64,000 nt of DNA. It comes from CBDCVA01 sp965222935 [NCBI: Candidatus Latescibacterota bacterium] (GTDB taxonomy: Bacteria > Latescibacterota > CBDCVA01). The notes beneath the pieces were generated by a model, which did not search any database, had not been told where the DNA came from, and was given only the letters and a program-made list of their open reading frames with translations. Position 1 is the stretch's first letter; every line of letters begins with the position of its first letter. Below, one piece after another: positions 52,501-59,481 of the stretch. The stretch spans positions 688,751 through 752,750 of the forward strand of contig CBDCVA010000001.1 of assembly GCA_965222935.1 (NCBI GenBank), in the 5' to 3' direction. The position numbers and the translations under genes are program-made.

Positions 52501-53219
52501 CGCTCTTGAGCGAGCGAGCCGCCTACGAACGGGCCCGCACCTTCCAGCGGGAGGGAGTGGTACCCAAAGCGCAAGAAGCCCTTGAGCAATTCTTTGAGCA
52601 GTATCCGCAAAGCCCCTTTGCTGCGGAGATGGCCATGGCGCTCGGGACGCTCTACCATCAACAGGACCAGCTAGAGCTGGCAGTCGCCCGGTACGAACAG
52701 GTCGCCGCGCTGGACGACTCCGCCCGTGCTGCCGACGCCTTGTGGAACGCCATGCTGGCCTACGAGCACATGGGCCGCTACGGATCAGCGATTACCCAGG
52801 GCAGAAGGCTGCTGGAGAGGTTCCCCTCCTATGAACAAGCGAGCCGCGTCGGCCTCAAGATCGGATACGATCTCTTACAGCGGGGGCGTCCAGCGGAAGC
52901 ACTGACGCAGCTTGAACGCGTTTTGGAGACCCTAGAATCCGATGAGGAGGCGGAAGCCCGCTACTATCTTGGAGAAGCATACTGGGGTTTGCGAGACTGG
53001 GAGCAAGCGGTCCGCGAGTATCTACGCGTGGCTTACTTGCACAGGTCGGAAGCGCTGTGGGCTGTGACAGCCGAGTTACGCGCGGCGGCGTGTTATGAGA
53101 AACTGAATAGAAAGGCGCAGGCGCGTCGGTTGTACCAGCGTGTCGTGACGACTCAAGGTGCAGCGAGTCCCTTCGGTCAGGAGGCACAGGCTCAGCTAGA
53201 GGCCCTTGGCGGCCGTTAG
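49512..53219 (+). CDS. Very large TPR-repeat protein, probably exported
   Basis: 1235 residues made almost wholly of tetratricopeptide-like helical pairs. Repeats such as AAKGFIAFVRDYPTSRRVPL, ALEEFLVSHPDDVRGPRARF and ALEQFFEQYPQSPFAAEMAM follow the W/L-G-Y-A-P spacing used by the YbgF/BamD-type TPRs. After a ~38-residue N-terminal extension, RQRQLLVWCVIGLCFNAPALAARG looks like a signal peptide, so it is likely periplasmic. Comparable giant TPR proteins occur beside envelope or gliding genes in FCB-type bacteria. It is coupled to the membrane protein before it. No enzymatic motif seen. Confidence 0.85.
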   Translation: MDWARGRRPFDGSDPGPLGPKTRGLVVPRSSGRQRQLLVWCVIGLCFNAPALAARGSEEDTFEFTQKLLDDRMFELAAKGFIAFVRDYPTSRRVPLARFRAGEAYLRAGSYDAAREALEEFLVSHPDDVRGPRARFYLAQSLAHVAGPSEAAKAYLKTARLYPSSEVAPAALLGAGRALLDAGSTARARDPLKRLLTAHPEAPERVEGRYLVARVYLADGDTTAAVEALEAAAGREKIESPSQRAALRLLGQLHLATGDLAGAKRTWKRFRTEAQKSEEALGLRLDIADTLEASGDWNDALRAYQEVVALGPPADLEERARFGAARAYDGLAQDSLAAAAYGDLLDRLETGPRRARALYGWGRASFALGAMDAALTAARELRKDYPKASQAALSLWDEGRAWIALGRPQRAATALEAFIASDANSELRNKATFRLAQLYEAELEEQDQAVRLYRALIEAHTQFEAEALWALAQLQALSGTLPEAARLYEQFTQRFPDHPDVSEAMRSAEYIRSFVVRDLEGATQALVALLGARFAGMPPLVALFELAEVRMRHLHDFEGAIEAFATFLSRDPTADLADDAQYGLARAYEALSRKRELEGEPAERDTMLDESRRAWNVLIEQYPESPWADEAAFALVEIGLAAIPADSTNDWQAISSYRAFLSSYPTSDQAPKALLRIGGRYLALADSSSTVEALTFYDRAVAEDPENEWTAQALLGRGRALLRLGERQEAAAAFGHLSQEYDGTPEARDGRWELARTLVALARPTEAIAELEVLGERGWRLGRDTPRVTLLADLYARTGQHQAEIALLEGALAEDQWADAVELRLRLVRARRDAGDSLVALREVTALLSAAREGGHYPAAALEQAILLEATRPDAARRAYRALLRAAPRSPEAADARERLGHLLFAAGDYSDALALYDEVLRSESEETVAARAVLAHLRLGDRKGAKAARKRFEKLAMEGSDWDGQFELERALLDARDGRYDDARDRLAVVQKRFGPLLSERAAYERARTFQREGVVPKAQEALEQFFEQYPQSPFAAEMAMALGTLYHQQDQLELAVARYEQVAALDDSARAADALWNAMLAYEHMGRYGSAITQGRRLLERFPSYEQASRVGLKIGYDLLQRGRPAEALTQLERVLETLESDEEAEARYYLGEAYWGLRDWEQAVREYLRVAYLHRSEALWAVTAELRAAACYEKLNRKAQARRLYQRVVTTQGAASPFGQEAQAQLEALGGR

Positions 53220-53645
53220 TGGCCGCACGATGGGGCCCACAGTGGAGGGCGGCCATGGGGGACTCGGACTGAGCTTCCGAGACGGGTGCCCTCTTCTCGC
53301 CCCTGAAAGAGAGGGGACTGACCTCTTTAGCGGACGCGACCTCAAACGGTCGGAGACCCATCCGAAATCGTCGTCGCGTTGTTCACCGAAATGACCGGTC
53401 GTCTTCGCGCGGCTGAGGCTCAGATCGATGCCCCCGCCTTTTTGAACGTCACCGGTAGGACCGAGAAGGCACCGACCCAGTTCGCCCGCGATGAGGGTGT
53501 CGAGGGCATTCTCATCCGCCGCCGACCCACCTAGGAAGCGCTCGCTCGGGTGCAACCCGATTGCCATCTCAAGCGTATCAATGTCGGTATCTGACAGATT
53601 GGCAGGGGCTTCTCGACGCGTGTTCTTGACAGTCTAGGTGTGACC
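53220..53645. other. Gap of 426 bases: no secure gene
   Basis: Two ORFs in the same triplet register but on opposite strands cover the middle. The minus-strand one (53567-53196, 123 codons) reads NALDTLIAGELGRCLLGPTG and SLSRAKTTGHFGEQRDDDFG with GC-rich third positions, but degenerates into Ser/Pro/Arg-rich sequence near 53300. The plus-strand one (ATG 53391 to TAG 53532-53534, 47 codons) reads LRAAEAQIDAPAFLNVTGRT. Neither has a good ribosome site or a family I know. A seven-base inverted repeat (tggccgc 53220-53226 with gcggcca 53249-53255) follows the TPR stop but has no T-run. Confidence 0.35.
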
Positions 53646-55121
53646 ATGTCCATTGACCGGAGCTTACGCGCCGTCGTGGCGACGGCCGACCGTGAACTTG
53701 GCGAGAAGCTGCTCGCCTGGCTGAACGAGGAGAATGTGAAGAGTGTTGCCGCGCCCACTGGAGCCACCTTGGAGCAGGCACTGATTGCCGAGCCGGACCT
53801 GATCCTCGTCGACGAAACGTTCTCCGATGACGACCTTCCCGACGGGTTGGGCCATAGACAGTCACTCTGGCAGGAGACGACTCTCATCGGTACGGACGAG
53901 GCAGCGCTCGGGCATCGGTTTGCGTCGTTCCTAAGGGACTGCCCGACGTTGCACAAGCCGGTGCGTCGCAGCGATGTGAGCGAGCTGCTCGAGCGGGTGT
54001 CCAGGCGCAAGGCCCTGGTGCGCGAGAGCGGCCTGATCGGGACCTCGGACGCGCTGAGGCAGCTCGTCGAGACCATCTCTCAGGTGGCGCCGACCGAAAT
54101 CTCGGTCCTGCTCACCGGTGAGAGTGGCGCGGGCAAAGACCTGGTGGCCCATGCCATCCACGCCCAGAGCCCTCGCCGCTCGGGTCCGTTTCTGGCCGCT
54201 AACTGCGGTGCGCTGGCCGAGAGCATTCTGGAGAGCGAGTTGTTCGGCCATGAGCGCGGTGCTTTCACGGGCGCCGTTAGCCGTAGAGCGGGCCTTTTTG
54301 AGGCGGCCTCGGGTGGAACCCTCTTCCTCGATGAGATCGGCGAAATGTCGCCGGCCACGCAGGTCAAGCTCCTGCGCGTGCTCGAAACGCGTGAGTTCTT
54401 TCGCGTCGGGGGCAGTCAGCCCATCCGTGCAGACGTTCGCGTCATCGCAGCGACCAACCGCAACCTCGCCGAGGCCACCGAGGAGGGAGCCTTTCGCCGC
54501 GACCTTTTCTACCGGCTCAAGGTTTTCGATATCCATGTCCCGTCTTTGCGCGAGCGACCGGAGGACATCCCTCCTCTTGTGGAGGCTTATGGCCGGCAAT
54601 TTGCAGCGGAGCAGGGTACTGGGTTCGACGGGATAACACCCGAGGCGATGCGATTCCTGATGCGCTACCGCTGGCCAGGCAACGTGCGCGAGCTACTCAA
54701 TCTGATCCAGAGCCTTGTCGTCTCAGGCCACTCCGAGCCCGTGGAAGCCAAGGCACTGCCCCCGCATATCCGCCAGGATGAAGGCTTCGACCCGTGGCGT
54801 TTGCCCGTGCGGACGGGCCGGACGCCCGAGAAGGCCGAACGGGAGCTCCTCCTGAGGACGCTGCTTCAGATCCGCGCCGATATGGATGAAATTAAAGAGC
54901 TTCTAACGGAGCGGGCGGAGCGGGCACGGCCGGCGACAGCGGAGGTCGTCGTGACCGAGACGCAGACTGTGCATGACGCGGAAGGACAGCTCATCGACGA
55001 AGCACTACGCCAATCCGGTGGCAACCGCAGGGCCGCGGCCAACGCGCTCGGCATCAGTGAGAGGACCCTGTACCGTCGGTTGCGCGAGCGGGCGCATGCG
55101 GCTGATGGGACGCCCCGTTAA
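53646..55121 (+). CDS. Sigma-54 dependent transcriptional activator with degenerate receiver
   Basis: NtrC-type bacterial enhancer-binding protein, 491 residues. Residues ~5-118 look like a response-regulator receiver: D56 in LILVDETF matches the phosphorylated Asp and K104 the invariant Lys, but the acidic pair after the first strand is replaced (VVATADREL), so phosphorylation is doubtful. The AAA+ domain has Walker A GESGAGKD (158-165), GAFTGA (205-210, sigma-54 contact), Walker B GGTLFLDEIGEMS and arginine-finger region FRRDLFYRL. The C-terminal Fis-type HTH is GGNRRAAANALGISERTLYR. ATG 53646 has AGGTG upstream. No rpoN or cognate kinase is in the window; targets unknown. Confidence 0.92.
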   Translation: MSIDRSLRAVVATADRELGEKLLAWLNEENVKSVAAPTGATLEQALIAEPDLILVDETFSDDDLPDGLGHRQSLWQETTLIGTDEAALGHRFASFLRDCPTLHKPVRRSDVSELLERVSRRKALVRESGLIGTSDALRQLVETISQVAPTEISVLLTGESGAGKDLVAHAIHAQSPRRSGPFLAANCGALAESILESELFGHERGAFTGAVSRRAGLFEAASGGTLFLDEIGEMSPATQVKLLRVLETREFFRVGGSQPIRADVRVIAATNRNLAEATEEGAFRRDLFYRLKVFDIHVPSLRERPEDIPPLVEAYGRQFAAEQGTGFDGITPEAMRFLMRYRWPGNVRELLNLIQSLVVSGHSEPVEAKALPPHIRQDEGFDPWRLPVRTGRTPEKAERELLLRTLLQIRADMDEIKELLTERAERARPATAEVVVTETQTVHDAEGQLIDEALRQSGGNRRAAANALGISERTLYRRLRERAHAADGTPR

Positions 55122-55141
55122 TATCTGAATGGGAGAGACGT

Positions 55142-55447
55142 ATGCCGACGTACGAATACCAATGCGATCCATGTGGACATCAGTTTGAGGCCTACCAATC
55201 GATCACTGCACCTCCGCTCGAGACTTGCCCCCGTTGCGGTGGACGGGTGCGGCGACTGATTAGTGCGGGCGCTGGCTTCCTGTTCAAGGGGTCCGGTTTT
55301 TACAGCACGGACTACCGTAGTGACAGTTACAAGAAGGCGGCGGCTAGCGAGAAGAATGCTGATTCCGGGGACAAGGCCGCGACCGACTCGAAAAGCTCGG
55401 GCGGCGGCGAGAGCAAAGGTAGCTCTAAGACTTCGGGTGACGAATAG
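55142..55447 (+). CDS. FmdB-family zinc-ribbon protein
   Basis: 101 residues. The N-terminal 60 match the FmdB/CxxC regulatory family: PTYEYQCDPCGHQFEAYQSI and ETCPRCGGRVRRLISAG give the four zinc cysteines (two CxxC), and GFLFKGSGFYSTDYRSDSYK is the conserved next segment. The tail (from about residue 60) is a low-complexity Lys/Ser/Gly/Asp stretch. Often annotated as a putative regulatory protein; its role is not established. ATG 55142 follows GGGAGAG. It lies 20 bases after the sigma-54 activator. Confidence 0.9.
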   Translation: MPTYEYQCDPCGHQFEAYQSITAPPLETCPRCGGRVRRLISAGAGFLFKGSGFYSTDYRSDSYKKAAASEKNADSGDKAATDSKSSGGGESKGSSKTSGDE

Positions 55448-55539
55448 CCGGTCGCCGTGAACGACTTCGGGTTTTAGAATCTTGGAACTTCGCGGTTAGG
55501 CGTTCAGTTTAAGTTGGCGGTGTTTCAAGGAGCCGCAAA

Positions 55540-56067
55540 GTGAAAGGTTTATGCAGACGGCGATGGGGCCCATTGGCGTGGGCCGCATGGGGGGCGTGGC
55601 TCTTAAGCGGGTGCGGGAGCGACTCCGCCGATGAGTTGTATCACCTTGGTATGGAGGCGTCGCAGGACACGTCACGCTATGCGGAAGCGGAGGCGTACTT
55701 CGAGGGCCTGCTGAGGCGCTATCCGCGGGATGGGCGATGCACGCGCGCGCTCTTTCTCGCGGCGCAGATGGATGTCGAGCGCGGCCGCTACGAGAAGGCG
55801 ATCGACCGCTACGACCGCATCCTCCGCGACTATCCCGATCCTGAGATCTGCGATAAAGCTCAGTTCATGATCGGATACACCTACGCCGAACACCTGGCCC
55901 AATACGACGTAGCTCAGGATGCTTTCGCCGCCGTGATCGACAGCTATCCAGGCAGTGACCTCGTTGATGACGCTCGATGGATGATCGAAAACATGGGTAA
56001 GAGTCCTGAGGAGCTGGGCCTTTTCGACGGTGCGCACGCGCAGTCGGTGGACTCGGCTGACCAGTGA
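55540..56067 (+). CDS. TPR-containing lipoprotein (BamD/YfiO-like)
   Basis: 175 residues. Signal WGPLAWAAWGAWLLSGCGSD has a lipobox LLSGC with the Cys near residue 27, so it is probably a lipid-anchored outer- or inner-membrane protein. Two to three TPR-like repeats follow: AEAYFEGLLRRYPRDGRC, KAIDRYDRILRDYPDPEIC, VAQDAFAAVIDSYPGSDLV. The family is that of BamD, but it is shorter than BamD, so I leave the symbol blank. GTG 55540 has AAGGAG (55529-55534) in front. Its stop shares GTGA with the next small ORF. Confidence 0.85.
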   Translation: MKGLCRRRWGPLAWAAWGAWLLSGCGSDSADELYHLGMEASQDTSRYAEAEAYFEGLLRRYPRDGRCTRALFLAAQMDVERGRYEKAIDRYDRILRDYPDPEICDKAQFMIGYTYAEHLAQYDVAQDAFAAVIDSYPGSDLVDDARWMIENMGKSPEELGLFDGAHAQSVDSADQ

Positions 56068-56276
56068 AGCCCGTCATGAGCGGCTACTCCCTTCACGCGG
56101 AGACGCAGCCCTGGGGTAAAGCGGTCTATCGCCTGGCACGGGTGACGAACCCCAGCACCTGTCTCACACTGTTGATTGCGGCTGGCTTGTTCGCGATCCC
56201 AACTTTCGTCACTCGCGATGGCCCTGCGGCGGGGGTCAGTTCCTCGTCGTCGTTCGGGAGGGATGCCCGTGATTGA
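56064..56276 (+). CDS. Small putative membrane protein
   Basis: 70 residues from GTG 56064 (or 66 from ATG 56076). One hydrophobic helix STCLTLLIAAGLFAIPTFV lies at about residues 31-50 with a Ser/Gly/Asp-rich tail. No known family. It is supported by GTGA coupling to the lipoprotein gene and by overlap with the ATPase gene; codon usage is ordinary. It could be a spurious ORF in the space between two real genes. Confidence 0.4.
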   Translation: MKPVMSGYSLHAETQPWGKAVYRLARVTNPSTCLTLLIAAGLFAIPTFVTRDGPAAGVSSSSSFGRDARD

Positions 56277-57216
56277 GGTCGAACATCTGACTAAGCTCTA
56301 CCAAACGACACGAGCGGTTGACGACGTCAGCTTCAGCGTCGACAAGGGTGAAATACTTGGCTTTCTGGGGCCCAATGGCGCCGGCAAAACGACAACCATG
56401 CGGATCCTGACCTGCTACCTCTCGGCCTCCAGCGGGACCGCGAAAGTCGCCGGCTTCGATGTCTTCGAAGATAGCCGCGAGGTGCGTCGTCGCATCGGTT
56501 ATATGCCCGAGCATCCTCCCCTCTACAAAGACATGCGCGTGCGTCAATACCTCGAGTTCGTCGCCAAGATCAAGGGCATCGATCCGCGCGACCGGGTGCA
56601 CAGCGTGGCTCGCGCCATGGAGCGGACGAGCGTCACCCATGTTGCGGATACCATCGTGAATAAGCTTTCGCGCGGCTATCAGCAGCGCGTGGGGCTAGCC
56701 CAAGCCCTGGTGCACGATCCCGAGGTGCTCATCCTCGACGAGCCAACCATCGGCCTCGACCCCAAGCAGATCATCGAGGTACGGGAGCTGATCAAGGATC
56801 TCGCGGGCGACCACACCATCGTCCTTTCCACGCACATCCTCCCCGAGGCGAGCATGATCTGCCAGCGGGTCGTCATCATCAATAAGGGGGTGATCGTGGC
56901 CGAGGACCGCCCTGAGAACCTCACGCAGAAGCTCAAGAGCTCCGAGCGCGTCTACGTTGATGTCGAAGGCAAGGGCGACGATGTTGCGGCCACGATACGA
57001 GAGCTGCCGCGCGTCACCCGCGTTCAGGTGGAATCAGCGCTAGAGGATCGGGCGAGTCTGTTGGTCGAGAGCGAGGTGGATGCCGACGTGCGCTCCGACC
57101 TGGCCAAGCTCATCGTCGAACGCGGCTACGGGCTCCTGGAGATGCGACCTGTGGCGATGAGCCTGGAGGAAATCTTCCTGCAGTTGACCACGACCGAGGA
57201 GGAGGAGACCGCGTGA
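56269..57216 (+). CDS. ABC transporter ATPase, GldA-like
   Basis: 315 residues. IEVEHLTKLYQTTRAVDDVS, Walker A GFLGPNGAGKTTTMRILTC, Q-loop GYMPEHPPLYKDMRVRQYL, signature LSRGYQQRVGLAQALVHDP (LSRGYxQR is typical of GldA/exporter ATPases), Walker B LILDEPTIGLDPKQ and STHILPEASMICQR. A C-terminal ~100-residue regulatory domain follows. GGGAGGG (56256-56262) is six bases before GTG 56269 but directly abuts ATG 56263, so I choose GTG. It forms an operon with the permease and GldG-like genes. In Bacteroidetes the complex serves gliding, elsewhere its role is unknown. Confidence 0.92.
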   Translation: MIEVEHLTKLYQTTRAVDDVSFSVDKGEILGFLGPNGAGKTTTMRILTCYLSASSGTAKVAGFDVFEDSREVRRRIGYMPEHPPLYKDMRVRQYLEFVAKIKGIDPRDRVHSVARAMERTSVTHVADTIVNKLSRGYQQRVGLAQALVHDPEVLILDEPTIGLDPKQIIEVRELIKDLAGDHTIVLSTHILPEASMICQRVVIINKGVIVAEDRPENLTQKLKSSERVYVDVEGKGDDVAATIRELPRVTRVQVESALEDRASLLVESEVDADVRSDLAKLIVERGYGLLEMRPVAMSLEEIFLQLTTTEEEETA

Positions 57217-57995
57217 GAAACTTCCTGGCCGTCCTGGGCAAGGAATCGCGGGCATATTTCGTCTCTCCCATTGGCTACGTCCTGGCGGCGGTCTTCCTCG
57301 TCGTCAACGGCTATTTCTTCCGCAACCTGGTCATGCAATTCAATCTCGTCTGCCTTCAGTACTCCCAGCAGGCGCAGCGCTTCGGTTCGCAGCTACCCAA
57401 CCTGAACCTCAACGAGTTCGTCGTCAGCCAACTCTTCGGCGTGATGAGCTTCATTTCGCTCTTCATCATACCCATGCTGACGATGCGCCTGTATGCGGAA
57501 GAGAAGAAGACCGGGACCATCGAGCTTTTGATGACCTCGCCCATCTCCATCTTGGAGACGCTTCTCGGCAAGTTCGTCGCCTGCCTCCTCTTCTTCAGCG
57601 CTATCGTGGGCCTCACCATCGCTTTCTGGATCATCCTGGATGTCTACGGCACGCCCGACTGGGGACCCATTCTTACGGCCTACCTGGGCATGTTTCTGCT
57701 CGGCGCCGCGTTCATCGCTGTGGGCGTGTTTGCCTCGTCGATCACCGAAAACCAGATCATCGCCGTGGCGATCACCTTTGGGGCCCTCCTTCTTTTCTGG
57801 GTCATCGGCTGGTCGGCATCCTTTGCTGGCCCGACGACGGCAGAAGTCCTGCGCTATCTGTCCGTCATCGGCCACTTGCAGGATTTCCAGCGCGGGGTCA
57901 TCGATACCAAAGACGTCATCTTCTATGTCAGCTTCATCACCTTCTTCCTGTTTCTGGCCGAACGGGTCATTGAGTCGGCGCGCTGGAGGGGATAG
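57213..57995 (+). CDS. ABC transporter permease, GldF-like
   Basis: 260 residues with six hydrophobic spans. FLAVLGKESRAYFVSPIGYVL is the family start; AEEKKTGTIELLMTSPISILE is the cytoplasmic signature of ABC-2 GldF-type permeases; ITENQIIAVAITFGALLLFW and VLRYLSVIGHLQDFQRGVID follow as in GldF. GTG 57213 shares GTGA with the ATPase. The next gene starts two bases after its stop. Confidence 0.9.
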   Translation: MRNFLAVLGKESRAYFVSPIGYVLAAVFLVVNGYFFRNLVMQFNLVCLQYSQQAQRFGSQLPNLNLNEFVVSQLFGVMSFISLFIIPMLTMRLYAEEKKTGTIELLMTSPISILETLLGKFVACLLFFSAIVGLTIAFWIILDVYGTPDWGPILTAYLGMFLLGAAFIAVGVFASSITENQIIAVAITFGALLLFWVIGWSASFAGPTTAEVLRYLSVIGHLQDFQRGVIDTKDVIFYVSFITFFLFLAERVIESARWRG

Positions 57996-57997
57996 AA

Positions 57998-59410
57998 GTG
58001 AAGGGTCTTTGGCACAGACGGTCGTTCCAGTACGGCGCGGGCACGGTATGGCTAGCCATCATCGCGGTCGTCATCGTGGTCGCGATCAACTACCTGGCCT
58101 CCCAAGAGCGCAGGCGCCTCGACCTGACCGAGGGCAAGCTCTACAGCCTCTCAGGACAGACCGTCAAGGTGCTCAAGAATCTGGAGATGGAGATCAAGGT
58201 CACCGGTTTCTTCCGTGAGGGCAGCGAAGGGCGCATCCGTGATCTCTTGACCGAGTTCCGCTACCACTCGGACAAGGTGAGTTTCACGTTCGTAGACCCC
58301 GACAAGAACCCTGCCATGGCGCGGCGCTATGGCATCCGCGTCTACGACACCACCGTTTTCGAGGCGGGCGACCGTGAGGAGAAGGTCAACGAACAGGACG
58401 AGAAATCCCTGGCCAACGCGCTAGTCAAGGTGACTCGGGAGAAGAAGAAAGTCCTCTATTTCACCGAGGGGCACGGCGAGGGGCAGACCGACGTCATCGC
58501 CAAGGACGGCTTCAGCATCGTCCGCGACCGCTGCCGCGACCTCAACTATGAGGTCAAGACGCTGGTTATCGCGCAGGAAGGTGCAATCCCCGAGAACTGC
58601 GAGGTCCTGCTGGTCCTCGGCCCGAAAACCGCCTTCCTGGAGAACGAGACCAAGCTGATCAGGGGCTATCTGAAGGCGGGCGGCAAGGCGCTCTTCCTGA
58701 TCGACCCAGGCCAGGGAGCTGGCCTTGAGAACCTGGTGAAAGAATGGTACGTCAACTTAGGAGACGATTTCGTGGTCGACGCCAGCGGGATCGGCAGCCT
58801 TTTCGGCGTGGACTACTCGATGCCCATTGCCGCCGAGTATGGCGTGCACGACATCACCGAGCAACACGAGGGCGTGATGACCCTCTATCCCCTCGCCCGG
58901 TCGGTCAAGATCGATGAGGACAACTTACCGGCCGGCTGGCAGGGTCGCGACCTGATGAAAACCTCCCAGCAAGCATGGGCGGAGACCGACTTGACCCCCC
59001 TGCGTGCGCCCAGTGCCAGGCCCGAGTACGACCCCGATGTGGACCAGCGCGGGCCTGTCCCCATGGCGGCGGCCATCATGGCCCCCGTGGGCGACGACGC
59101 CTCCCTCGCCACAGGTGAGGAAGGCCAGGGAGAGAGCAAACGCAAGACGCGGCTTGTGGTCTTCGGGGACTCCGAGTTCGCGAATAACCAGTTCTTCGAC
59201 ATCCAGGGCAATGGCGACCTCTTCATGAATTCGGTCAACTGGCTGGCTGAGGAAGAAGATTTGATCGACATCCAGCCGAAAACGGCTGGCTACAACCCCA
59301 TCGCGCTGCGCGGCCGCGATGGCACGGTCATCGCATGGCTGTCCCTGGTCGTGCTCCCCTTCGCTGTCCTGCTCTCAGGCATCGGCGTCTGGTGGAGGCG
59401 CAGGAGGTGA
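57998..59410 (+). CDS. GldG-like ABC auxiliary protein (ABC_transp_aux)
   Basis: 470 residues. One N-terminal membrane helix (TVWLAIIAVVIVVAINYLA) and one at the C-terminus (VIAWLSLVVLPFAVLLSGIG) bracket a large periplasmic region. RLDLTEGKLYSLSGQTVKVL and VSFTFVDPDKNPAMARRYGI identify the GldG/ABC_transp_aux family; KVLYFTEGHGEGQTD and LVVFGDSEFANNQFFDIQGN are also typical. GTG 57998. The complex with ATPase and permease may move an unknown substrate or apply force on cell-surface components. Confidence 0.9.
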   Translation: MKGLWHRRSFQYGAGTVWLAIIAVVIVVAINYLASQERRRLDLTEGKLYSLSGQTVKVLKNLEMEIKVTGFFREGSEGRIRDLLTEFRYHSDKVSFTFVDPDKNPAMARRYGIRVYDTTVFEAGDREEKVNEQDEKSLANALVKVTREKKKVLYFTEGHGEGQTDVIAKDGFSIVRDRCRDLNYEVKTLVIAQEGAIPENCEVLLVLGPKTAFLENETKLIRGYLKAGGKALFLIDPGQGAGLENLVKEWYVNLGDDFVVDASGIGSLFGVDYSMPIAAEYGVHDITEQHEGVMTLYPLARSVKIDEDNLPAGWQGRDLMKTSQQAWAETDLTPLRAPSARPEYDPDVDQRGPVPMAAAIMAPVGDDASLATGEEGQGESKRKTRLVVFGDSEFANNQFFDIQGNGDLFMNSVNWLAEEEDLIDIQPKTAGYNPIALRGRDGTVIAWLSLVVLPFAVLLSGIGVWWRRRR

Positions 59411-59411
59411 G

Positions 59412-59477
59412 ACCTGAAACCGTCAAAGGCGATTCTTGAATCCGTCGAAGGATACATCCTGAGCCCGGTCGAAGGCT
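59412..59477 (+). repeat. Three tandem degenerate ~22-bp repeats
   Basis: Between the GldG-like and DUF4340 genes the sequence has three similar units: acctgaaaccgtcaaaggcg (59412-59431), attcttgaatccgtcgaagg (59432 on) and atcctgagcccggtcgaagg (59456-59475). The shared core is CTGAa-x-CC-GTCgAAGG. The last unit resembles the widespread intergenic motif CCTGAGC-n-GTCGAAGG found as dispersed repeats in many bacteria. Function unknown. Confidence 0.5.
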
Positions 59478-59481
59478 AGCG

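Noticed and set aside
53593-53631. Sigma-54 or sigma-70 promoter before the activator gene
   Set aside because: TTGACA at 53626-53631 is too close to ATG 53646 for a -10 box and ribosome site, and TGGCAGGGGCTTCTC lacks the GC of the -12 element.
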